The position numbers and the translations under genes were made by a program. A stretch of 64,000 bases of DNA, taken from the NCBI GenBank assembly GCA_003260075.1, contig QLIY01000074.1, positions 115,951 to 179,950 on the forward strand, written 5' to 3'. The notes beneath the pieces are model-generated. The model saw nothing but the letters and a program-made list of their open reading frames with translations. It had not been told where the DNA came from and made no database searches. Of this stretch, positions 44,901-55,353 are shown one piece after another. Source of the stretch: Phallusia mammillata (taxonomy: Eukaryota; Chordata; Ascidiacea; Phlebobranchia; Ascidiidae). The first letter of the stretch is position 1; each line of letters begins with the position of its first letter.

Positions 44901-47900
44901 CAGATGTTTCTTATGGAAGTTGAATTGTTAAACATGTTTAATTGATGTTTACTATGTCACCTGCAACTCTTTTGTATTCCAATATTTCCAGTATGGAAGA
45001 CCATAGAGAAGTTTCCCCATGCTTTTGAACATGATTTCATTGTGATGTATCATTTCTTGCAGTTTTGGTGAAATGTTCTGCTCCAAGGCCCCTGGGTAAG
45101 TGCATTATAACATTAAACATTTGTTTTAAAATTTCAGCTTTCTGCAACTGTACAATAATATAAGAAGACAGAGTTTTGTTTTTCATATATTAGAACAATA
45201 ACTATAGCAATGTCTATGAGAATAGTAATATAAAACAAAGTAATATATACCTAGTCTGGTGTCCAAAGCAAACACTCCTGTGCTTTCAAATGCCCACCTG
45301 TTCAATACTTTATCGAAATCAGGAACCTGTAGAAAATTAACAAATAAATATTACTGTTGCTGTTGATATTTGGCACTTTGGGGGGTAACGGTTCTTACTT
45401 TGATTAAAACATTTACTTTGAAATAAACATAAATTCATAACTGGGTTCAGTCCTGAAGCGTGTATGCAGACCAGTGACCACGCCACACTCATATGTTAAT
45501 CACAGTACGACAGGCCCATTAAAAACGAGCACCAATCATTTCCATATGGCAAGACGTAGGTTTGAGAAATCTGCGGTGGGATTCGAACCCTCGATAGGAG
45601 TCTTTCCGGGACTAGCCTACGCCTTGTCATATAGGAATGCTATGTGATCGGCTGATTCAGTATGACACCTTCAACGGGCCTGGCGTACTGTGATTCACTT
45701 CAAAATAGTTTTATTTTATATACCTCATTATTTGAATCCAAATTATTTTTGATGTACTCAACGAAGTCTAATGCAACTTTGTAATGATCGTCTGCAACTT
45801 TCCAGACAACTGAGTTTTTGAGAAAATGTTGGTTAATGATTTTTCGTATCTGTGAAAGAAAATTTCGCTTCAATTGATTTTTAAAAAAGAAACATATATT
45901 TTCATAAAGTAGGTCAACCAAGGTACACACTATACGTACCTGCCTATGTAAATGACGTTATTATCGACGTAAACAAACATTTGTGACTGGCAACGTAGTG
46001 CCTTTAAATTACACCCAAATCACCATAAAACGACGACTTTTTGTTTGTTGCCTTAACTCAGGGGTCACCAAACTACGGCCCGCGGGCCGAATCCGGCCCG
46101 CGAGGTCATTTCATCCGGCCCGCAACCACATTTATGGTTTGCTAAATTGTATTGATAACTTTGTAACATTAAAAGTTAATCTCCACCTTACAAAAGTTTT
46201 CCTGTGGCGATATTCAGAATTAATATTACCGAGTTTCATAGGATTATAACGCCCAGGATTGATCCAAAGCCAGTTTGTTACGTCACAGACAAGACTACAA
46301 GTGTTAATTGTGCGCAAATAAGTGCCTTCTTTTGTCACTTGTGGAGTAATATACAAACATTGATTGTAAGATGAGACTAATTATACAGTTTAACAGTCGC
46401 ATGACCAGTTTTTGAATGGATTGTAGAAAGACACATATCTTGACGCACCTAAAAAATCGTCTCACGTGCTAAGTTTGGAAAGACGGCGCTAGGGCATGTA
46501 GACTATGCGGCCCGCGCGAATCATTTTTAGCACTCATCCGGCCCTCAGTGAAAAAAGTTTGGTGACCCCTGCCTTAACTGAATAGTAACTATTAGTGTCT
46601 TAAACAGTGGGTTCCATTTTTTGAGGTTATGTCTTATGCATTTTGTGAGTTCAGTATTGGCCAAATTGAAAACAGGATTTGACCTCAAACAAGAAAAAAT
46701 CGCAAAACCGGACAGTGTTTCGCATAACTGACATAACCAAAACCCTTTTAAATCGAAACAATATACATTCTTGCGTAGCGATCTTACTATAATCTACTTC
46801 TGTTAAAAGCAAATTTACTACCCTTCAAAGTTTGCGTTATATAGCCTCGTTTTCAATGAACCTACCCTTTTCCATTCCTTGCCGTTAGCATTAGTGAGAC
46901 CACGGTGTTCCCCCATTTGTTCCCTTACTTTAAGTAGGGGCCCTAATGGGTCACGAATAGGACATTCACCCTCCTGTCGCAGCATATGTTCCGTATCTTG
47001 GGGTGACGACGAATAGACTATGTATTCAGTGACACCTGTTAAAACATTAGATATTATTAGTTACTGAGAAACTTTAAACTCGGTTGTTCGATACATGAAC
47101 CCGTGAATTTGCCGTGAATACAATTGCTCGAGCTAAATATGTAATGGCAAATTGTCATACTCACATTAACTGTTGTATAATAATGTGATTATACAATTGT
47201 AATGTATGTGCGATTAATGGTGCCTTAACAGGGTACAATGTGGTCATTACAAAACCATTACAATTTGGTCTGAATCGTGGGCCAAACAAAATCGAACATC
47301 AGCATAAAATTTGTTGATTTTAAAAGGGGGGGGGGTTATAATGATGTGGTTATACAATTGTAATGTATGTGTGATTAATGCTTGGTGCCTTAACAGGGTA
47401 CAATGTGGTCATTATATAACCATTACAATTTGGGCCGACTCCTGGGCCAAACAAAATCGAACATCAGCATAAAATTTGTTGATTTTAAAACAAACTGTAA
47501 ACTGCAGAAACCTAATGTTATGGTCAATGGGCTCATTTAAATAGCACGACTATAGGCTGTACTGTCAGAGCCACTCGTTATTCTTTACAGAAAACAATAT
47601 GTTAATATACAAGCTATTGCTGCCAGGCATAATATCAAGGTTATAGTGCTTTTCTGGCAATTGTGTTTTCGTAAAATACGATTGCCAAAAGAGCTCTATA
47701 AACTTGACAATATGTTAGGTTTGTATTTTTGCATATGTTAAGCTCACCAGGGATTATATTTTCCTTGTAGATGGGTCCTAGTTGTTCATGCCTTTTCACC
47801 CAGTGTTCACCCAAATACGAGGGGTCAAACTTTTTCAATGGGGAATATTCCAGGGCTGTGCCAAGCAGCGGGAGGGATTTTGGCTCAGGAATTTCTCTAA

Positions 47901-48506
47901 AGCTTCGTGGAATAATTTTGGCATGTGTAACTGAAAACAAGAACATACTAAGGTTAGTTTCTATGTTTTAGATACATATCTTATGCTATGTTTAGATATA
48001 TGCGCTCCATAAAGTGTGTTTAGCGTCCAGAATCCAAAGTGTTTTTAATTTGTTGGTTTTATAAGTGTATGGTCAGGCAGTTAGTTTTGACGTTCTATTA
48101 AATGTCTGATAAACTCTTGATAATAATTTAATCATAACATCACAACCAATTAAATGCTTTCCACAGTTTAACAAAAACACACTTAGGAATGTTAATTGAC
48201 TGCATAAAAACTAAAAAACACGTACTAAACGCGCGTAGCACCAAGAACCGGAAAATTCCTTACCAGTGTACTATCATGCTATTAAAAAATGCAAAAAAGA
48301 CCAAGAGGGTAGTTTCAGTTTGTCAACCTTTTTGAACCGACTTATGCTGCGTTGTATATGACGGGGTTACAAAAAACTTTACACACACGACGCAATGTAT
48401 AAGACCTACCTTCGTTGGATACACTGCTTCGATTGTCCCTGCTACGCAGTTTTACGTGAGGACATGACGTTATCGTACGTCGAAGCACTCTCTGTGCACT
48501 GTTCAT
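41922..48506 (-). CDS. Mitochondrial-clan cytochrome P450 (CYP11/24/27-like)
   Basis: Eleven exons join in phase into 560 aa: 48410-48506 (ATG), 47748-47930, 46866-47035, 45724-45849, 45251-45326, 44961-45091, 44556-44698, 43905-44067, 43090-43216, 42517-42643 and 41922-42261 (TAG). The Arg-rich N-terminus (MNSAQRVLRRTITSCPHVK) looks like a mitochondrial targeting peptide. The order then is PKSLPLLGTALEY, RWAFESTGVFALDTRLG, I-helix LVAGIDTTSN, K-helix KETQR, PERW and the heme loop PFGLGVRMCPGRK, whose Cys is the iron ligand. Clan members take electrons from adrenodoxin and hydroxylate sterols, steroids or vitamin D-type substrates; the substrate here is unknown. A Ser/Glu-rich tail of about 35 residues after the usual end is unusual. 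Family assignment within the clan is not possible by eye. Confidence 0.95.
43255..43340. repeat. Fragment of the TTGCTGCCAGGC foldback family
   Basis: ATTGCTGCCAGGCATAATAT then CAAGTTTATAGAGCTCTTCAGG. The same text, with an added inverted arm, occurs at 47615-47712. A shorter form (inverted) occurs near 56305 and 56865. Lies in a P450 intron. Confidence 0.5.
44280..44530. repeat. Duplicated block in P450 intron
   Basis: About 115 bp before the G run 44396-44406 (AAAAATTATCTGCTT onward) recurs after it, with one short indel. It lies just downstream of exon 7 in the gene's direction. The exon itself is not duplicated. Confidence 0.8.
45430..45700 (-). mobile_element. SINE-bearing element with inverted ends in P450 intron
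   Basis: Inverted arms AATCACAGTACGACAGGCCC (about 45497) and GGGCCTGGCGTACTGTGATT (about 45677) enclose a minus-strand box B (GGGTTCGAATCCCACC) at 45574-45595. The left part matches the SINE body at 20760-20830. It may be a tRNA SINE inside, or captured by, a MITE. Confidence 0.5.
46059..46571 (+). mobile_element. hAT element with perfect 8-bp TSD
   Basis: Ends CAGGGGTCACCAAACT and AGTTTGGTGACCCCTG form an exact inverted repeat. Flanks CCTTAACT at 46051-46058 and 46572-46579 are identical. Internal CGGCCCGCGGGCCGAATCC and ATCCGGCCCGC are typical of hAT non-autonomous families. Inserted in intron 3 of the P450 gene. Confidence 0.93.
47175..47490. repeat. Duplicated block in P450 intron 2
   Basis: About 150 bp before the G run 47326-47335 recurs after it (ATTATACAATTGTAATG to TTGTTGATTTTAAAA) with about ten differences and a 4-bp indel. 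Confidence 0.8.
47615..47715. repeat. Foldback (hairpin) element
   Basis: The left arm ATCAAGGTTATAGTGC then TTTTCTGGCAAT pairs with the right arm ATTGCCAAAAGAGCTC then TATAAACTTGAC around an AT-rich loop. Related single-arm copy at 43255-43340. Confidence 0.6.
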
Positions 48507-49118
48507 GTTATTAAAAAGTTAAAAAATGGTTTCCTATACGAAGTTGACTCACTTACACCTGCAAAAAAGTATTAGAAATAGATTTCAATGCATATGTATA
48601 TAAGTACGAAACCCGACGTGAACGCTATTTTTTTTAAACAAAGCACGAATACCTTCGACAATGTGTTAACTTTTGATTAACATTTAGTTGTTTTACTTTT
48701 ACAGTCGTAAACGGGTCTAAAATTAAAGTCAAACCATAGCAAACACATATTGTTTCAAAACACCAACAAACCCTGTATTATAGGCCCGAAAGTGTGTGAA
48801 ATTGCGGTACAAATGAGGCTGATTGTATAACGTCAGGCCCAAATCAAGCCCTGTTTTAGTCAAACTCAGGCCCATAACCCAGCCTGAAAACCCGGTCTGA
48901 TTTACAACTTTGCTACCCTCACACAATGTAACCACAAAACTCGCTAAAATATACGCACACGACTTTCGTATTAAACGAACAATCTCTGTCATAACGACTT
49001 CGTAAAATACCCTTGCCTTAAGCTTTCAAATATACGTTTTTCCCTATATATGCTGTAAGTATTTTTTCATTGCTGGCTGACTTTGTACTACAGTAGTTAA
49101 ATCTCAAAATGACTTTTT

Positions 49119-49173
49119 AAAGGTCAGAAAATGATATTTGCAAAGGTCAGAAAATGATATTTGCAAAGGTCAG
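49119..49173 (+). promoter_or_regulatory. Three direct AGGTCA half-sites, 23-bp period
   Basis: AAAGGTCAGAAAATGATATT is repeated: AGGTCA occurs at 49121-49126, 49144-49149 and 49167-49172. Each is preceded by an A-rich base run as in ROR/Rev-erb monomer sites. They lie 0.6-0.7 kb upstream of the P450 ATG (minus strand). Nuclear-receptor control is an inference. Confidence 0.4.
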
Positions 49174-49729
49174 AAACCATATATACTTTTCTGATGATTA
49201 TACTGTAAACACACACCATACCAAATGCCCACAACATGCAGTGACCGTACAAATGACTTCCTCCACCCCAAAACACACCTTACCTTGCACTTTTCATCCC
49301 ATGTACACCTGTACTAGGTGGCAACTTTTTGTAGTTTAAAAATGTTTGCCGACTTCTATACGGGCCAATTTTATCGAGGTTTTATTACACATGCGTTTCT
49401 CGTAAAACCACAACCCACAAGGCTAGTATATCAGCTTCAAGGTGTGATTTCACGCCACTAGAGACGAAAGATACATCTAAGTAGCGATTTAAAGTGTGTG
49501 TGCGTGCAAAGTTTCCAGTCATTGAGTTTAATTTTAAAGCGATCTTGCGGTGTTTAAAACTACATGCTTTGGTCTTGAGGTTTACCGGAGCCTCAAATTA
49601 CACGACTTTATGTGAAAATACGGAAACGTCGTTGCGGTTTGTGTACTCCACCTGTCATAACAGGTCTGTTATTTACAACGCATTCATGCTGCACCTGCGT
49701 AGACTGAGTCCCTAAATGGCAAAATTTTT

Positions 49730-50045
49730 GGTTGATCGAAACTTATAGGTATTGGGTTTTGAGTCCAAACACGGTAAAGAGTTCACATTTTTGCGTTTAA
49801 AAAACAACTGTATACGTTTGAAACTTCAACAGTTGTACAACCTTCAAACGAAAATAGCTTAAATAGTCCTAAAACGATAACTTTTGTTTTGCAAAAGTTT
49901 TGGTTGATTAAAACCCATTCCCCCAATGCGGCCTGGGTGTTGACCCAAAACACCGTTAAAGTTCGTGTTTTTTGCTTTGACAAAAAAAAACACCTTTCAG
50001 CTTTGCAATTCAACTATTTGCACGGTATCCAAACGAAAACACCAT
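49730..50045. repeat. Two degenerate tandem units of ~170 bp
   Basis: TTGGTTGATCGAAAC ... CACGGTAAAGAGTTC ... TTTTTGCG (49729-49800) resembles TTGGTTGATTAAAAC ... CACCGTTAAAGTTCG ... TTTTTTGC (49900-49980). Each is followed by similar CAACTNTTNNANGGT-like text. Divergence is high. Confidence 0.35.
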
Positions 50046-51149
50046 TAAAAGTTCTGATTTTGTGATTTAGGTTGCTAAAAATTACCTATATACTTTCAGT
50101 ATTAATAAGTACATTAGCATTAGCAACACAATAGCATCTTTGATACTCTTTCAGCAGTATTCTAATCTAACCGCTTTTAAATCTTCAAGAGCGTGTTTTA
50201 TGGTGCAAAGCTAGACTAAGTTTAAAATCTGCAAAGCACGCTGCAACGTTTTTCTCTTTCTGAGAAGAAAATTCTTTCTGAGATTATTGCAACCAGACGA
50301 AAAAATGCGGATAATTTTCTCAGATTTTTGTGCAGAAATGAGCAGTTCAGCCATTCAAGCCCAGGAGCGGCAACCTTTTTGCACATGATCTTGAATTGAA
50401 CAAAAAAAAGGTTAAAAAAAAAGAAAAAAAAAAGGTTTATTGCCTATCGTCGTTGTGCGTTTATGGGCAAAATTTCATACAATGCAAACACTTGACTAAG
50501 AAAAGTCCAAGTGCCTTCTTACACACGTTGCTATTTACACACGTGTTAATCGTGGACCTTTGTCAGCACAAGCTTTGTAAACTAATATACATTCCTGTTG
50601 TCGGGGCACTTGCCCACGAATGGTACTTAAAACTAGATTGACTGATGATAAGTTCAGGATTTTATGAGTTCAAGTAAGTACTGCATGGCATGGGGTAGAG
50701 CATACGTGGTTACCCACAGATTGTCGGCTTTGTAAGGTCAAATAAAAGTTACAAAATGTGTTTGTCATGTATAGCCGCTGTACGGAGTATCACATTAAAC
50801 CGTCTTAAACTCGTTTTTTCTAGCGGCTACCTTTTCTCAGCACAATAATTTATATTTCTAAGCGCTGTTATAAACGCATACAAAGGTGATTTCGTACCGC
50901 TAAATGCATACATCAGTCATTTAAAAATCGTCTATTTTATAGGTTTTAAACATAACACAGTAACCACTGAGAAGGTATGTGAAAATCAAATTCCTAAAAG
51001 TAATCTACACCTGAAGGTTACACAAACAAATACCCTCTCGGCGCTCTCAGCTCTTCGTGCAAAAATGTACAACAAGTATGCTCAACTTTAATTCACATCC
51101 TATAAATAGACTGTAAACTTATTCATTTGTATAAGACTAATCGCAATTA

Positions 51150-51302
51150 TTAAGTATCATCAGTAACTTATTCAATAAGAATTTCAAAATAAATTGATAT
51201 TCTAATTTTTTTAAGGGGGGGGGGCGTACCTAGATCATTAAGTATCATCAGTAGCTTATTCAATAAGAATTTCAAAATAAATTGATATTCTAATTTTTTT
51301 AA
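51150..51302. repeat. Duplicated block around G run 51215-51224
   Basis: About 60-65 bp (TTAAGTATCATCAGTA to TTTTTTTAAG) appear before and after the run with one difference. No gene is affected. Confidence 0.8.
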
Positions 51303-53409
51303 GTCTACTTGAAACATACAGCTAATTCATCCATCTATCGTTATTGATGACCAATTATGGCAAACAGTAGAATAATAATGACAGCTCTCAATCTTCAAGT
51401 AACTAAACACCCTTTTTGCAAATGCCCTTACTTTTAAAGACACTCAATAGCTATTGCTTTTCAACATACACCCTGAAGTATATAAGCCTACATAATGAGG
51501 GGAAATTTACACACCAACAAAAAACGGTTTCATTGACAAAAACACCTCAAACCGCAACGCAAATTGACGTAACGAGCGTCAGCGATACGTCACAGTGTTG
51601 TGTTACGTAAGCTGTGACGTCGGCGGCAACGTCATCATTTAGGGAGGTGTCTACCGGAATAGTTATTTAACCTCATAATTTGTCATTGTTTTGATTTTCT
51701 TAATGACATCTGACGCCCTTCGAACCTGTGTAAATCTATTTTCGGAAAATCTAATTGTGTTTTTATGGGCGATCATTGCCTGCAGACGCGTGAAATAGAT
51801 TTGGGTAAAACAATATTGGCTATTATATGCTTATCTTTATCGCTACAAGTGCAGTTCTGCCAAAATTTTTGACCTATTTTTTTCTTTTTTGCGGTACGAA
51901 TGATTTGTAATGTGGTAAAACTTTGACTAATCGACATCGGTTAATCCAGGTCTTCGTCTAATCTGGACACATGTTGTGATCTAAACGGGTCTGGATTAAC
52001 CGAGGTTTACTGTGTACTGCACAAACGGCGTTATTACTGTAAAGCACAGCTTTCTAGAGCAAACTGTTGATAAAAATCACTTTTGTATCTTTTCTGTATC
52101 CTTCTAAATCCAGGTTATAGACGACTGCACCGTTGATAAATTTTGGCATAATGCGTTTTTTGTAGACGACCAACAAACATAGACGTTTCATAAGTGCTGT
52201 CTAAATGACATTTTGATTGTAGATTATTGCCGTGATAAACATATATATTACGTGTATTTGACTTGGCAACATTTTTTCTCGAACTTTTTATCACCCCTCA
52301 ATTTAAAACCTGAAACCTGCTTATTTTCGAAATTTTGGGTTTCGTTGCAATTTAGATAGACAGAAAATTGGCAAAGATTAAAACTTCAAAAACGTTGGAC
52401 TAAATATACAAACTTCTTTCGAGGCAGACCCGTCAAATTGAAATGTACGTTTTTTAAACTTTTGAAACTATAAATCAGACCTCAAGTTTCGGACTATTAG
52501 CTTAACTGCAATATATAGTTCGTAACGAACTATGAAACTGTACAACTATTTTATCACAACAAAATTTGTATTCGTACATTATAAAATCACTATCGACAAG
52601 GCTTTAAAAGTACTCCAAACGGCCAATACTTATTCCAATGTATATTAAATTGTCGTTTATTGTCTTTCAGGCGTTACTCTTCAACCTTTTTTTCTCGCCA
52701 CTCTTTATATTTGATGCTGCGATTCCATGCATCCTTACGATTAATGCAACAATTAGGTTTTTTTTCGCCGGTTTCCCACCTAAAAATAAAATGCTATGCT
52801 CAAAAACGCAAATGTGAAATGATAGTTTTTAAAATAACGAAACTGCTTTGATGCCTTGGTTGCAATGTTATCATACACACACTGCCAATTGCTCACACTT
52901 ACATAACTGTTCGGTTCACCCCTTCGCACCCCCTTTTGGTACCCTATGTACACCTGTAACTGTTTTGGTTCACCGTGCATCCATGTTAAAGAGCGCTTCT
53001 TTGAGAAAAAAAACTGTTTGTTTGCAGTCTTTTGAACTGAAATTGCTACACTTGCCCTCACGGTTCAAAAACACATTCATTGTCTATATCCTGGGCGCAA
53101 CTACTCGCAAATTACGAACGAGCCTTGTCTGTTGTTTTCCTGTTGTGTAGTACAAACCAATAAAGCCTTAACCGGAACATTATTTACGCTATTTGCGTTT
53201 TCAGCGAAATTTGACCACTGTGTTGTGACGTGAGAGGCACGCGGTACTGTTGTGTACGTTTGCTGTTTGCAGCTCAAATAAGCGTCTGAAAAGGCTTCTA
53301 TAAATTATTTCCCTTCTGTCTGTATTGTCACTCCAAACTTCACCACTGTTGGTCCTTGTGGCGCCAGAATATATTGTTGAAACATATCTAGAAACTTAGC
53401 AATGCAAAT

Positions 53410-53830
53410 ACGATGTTACAGAAGCATAGTTGGGTTGGGCTTTCGGGGCCGGGCCGGATTGGGGCTTTGGTTTGACTTAAACGGACTTGATTTGGGCCAG
53501 ATCTCATTTGTGTCACCAACTTTCGGAACTAATTCATGCTTTATGTTTTTTTTAAATGTGGGCCTAGTTTGGGCTAAAATTATTGCTGAAACAAACTCAG
53601 CAATATAAATACCATTATACAGAAGTTGTAAGGCGAACCAGGGGTTTATGTTTTAATACAACGGGCTCGATTCGTTCCTGAATTTACAATCGACATTTTT
53701 CGTGACACAATTTCACCAACTTTTGGGTCTAGTTCGGGGGTTTTTTGAAAAAAAGGTTTTGAGTTGGGTTTAGGACTTGTTTTTTTCGGGTTGGGCCGTA
53801 ATTCAGTTCTTACAACTCTGTATAAATGGG
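53410..53830 (-). repeat. GGCCC/GGGTTGG dispersed repeat, inverted orientation
   Basis: Several degenerate units with GGGCCGGGCCGGATTGGGG, GACTTGATTTGGGCC and GGTTGGGCCGTAATTC. The reverse complements match the tandem array at 58070-58570 and the copy at the left edge. Confidence 0.5.
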
Positions 53831-55353
53831 TTAGCGTGGTCGAAACTGTTCACCGCAAACCAAGCAAGCTAATTATATGTGATTTAAATACGAGCCTTCA
53901 TCCTTCTTGCATGTCTACACGAACGCTTTAGGACTGATAACAGTATTAAAGAGGTTTCTGCATGCTTATTAGGTGCCAACTTGATCCGTTTATCGGGCCA
54001 CCAAACATGTTTCTGTCGGCCCAGTCGAACCAATCACAAAACTTCTGTGTATCACATGACTTTGTGTTGAACCATAGATCAAAGGCTCATCAACAAAAAT
54101 GTAGACCTCTGAACATTACGAAGGAAAATATGGGGCGATCACAAACGGCAACAACTCACTCAAAACTGACACAAGTTTCTTTTGTTGTTGTTTATTGGTG
54201 GGTATCACTGTTAAGGGCTTAAACTCGTAGCCCCATGAAAAATACCTAGTGCCCTTTTGATGTTGATCCTGGACCTAAAGACTTTTGATGTTGACACGGA
54301 CCCTGAGCACAACAGCCACGTATTTGAAGGGAACGTTTTCGCTCGGACCAGTTAATGCCGGGATTTTTAGGTCTACCGGCCTTCAATACGACAACAAGCG
54401 TTCTATGCAGCACAAGCATGATGGTGCCTATTAGTAAGACTTTTTACCACAATAGGGTGCCTCAAGCCAGGTATGCTCCGCCCCAGGGCCCAGAGTAGTC
54501 TAAAGGGACCCATGAATATCAAAACTAAAACTGGCAATTACTAGAAGCGTTGCTGTAATTGCCCAGCATATATTTGCTTTAGCATTTTGATTCTTTTGCT
54601 CAGTTTAATACAAATGGTATGAACAGTGCTCAAATGGGCCAGGAAATGTTCAGCATCAGGACATGCGTTTTCTCTCCAGGGCCCCTGCTTTAACAACCGA
54701 GCTTGTCCAAAAATACGTTGTTTCTGCCAGGCCCGAAAAATAACACATGCATCCTATGCTGTTAACAAGTGACACGTGATCACCACGCCTCCTACATTCA
54801 TTAAGCCCATGGCATTGCGTGTTCCAGATGTATTTTCACAATCTCTGCATGGGGTTAGATTCAGCGAAGAGACACCTGTGTTTTTCACCGCTGCTGCAAA
54901 TACATGTCGTTTCCCACAGCTTTACCTTATCTCTTACAACGTTACTCCCCTTGCTGTTAGTGGGAAAGCGATAATGGGTTTTTTTAGACATGACCTGTAA
55001 TATGGTTAGGAACACTGCGTACTTGTTATAGTATTTGCCTTTTCTTCTGCAGTGACAGATTGGAGCTGATAGTATAACGCTGAATGTAGGTTTTCAATGC
55101 GTTGCCCTTTGGGCGTCTTCTAAGCACTTACAGGTCTTTTAGATATACGTCAGATGCTTTGAATTAGAAAAACAAGTGCGAACATACAGTTCTAAAGTAC
55201 ACGTATAAATTTTTTATGTGCTGTTTGGTTTTTAATTTTTAACCTGTTTGATTTCGTGTAAAAGGCATTTGGTTCTGACATTAAATAGGCATTTTTTTCT
55301 TTCAGGGTTTAAAGGCAAGTGTAATTTGGACTCACATATTGGACTTTGATGTG

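Larger units (their letters stand above)
48507..55353. other. 6.8-kb region without a recognisable gene
   Basis: Nothing with domain similarity or a coherent exon chain is visible on either strand. Contents: P450 upstream region with three AGGTCA sites (49121-49172), a GGCCC-type repeat unit (48810-48910), two degenerate tandem units (49730-50045), a hAT-like start CAGGAGCGGCAACC at 50362 without a matching end, a duplicated block at 51215-51224, and inverse-orientation GGCCC repeats at 53410-53830. Isolated frames such as 52848-53150 carry no recognisable motif. Confidence 0.5.

Noticed and set aside
48729..48992. 87-aa minus-strand frame upstream of the P450
   Set aside because: It overlaps the dispersed GGCCC repeat and has no domain.
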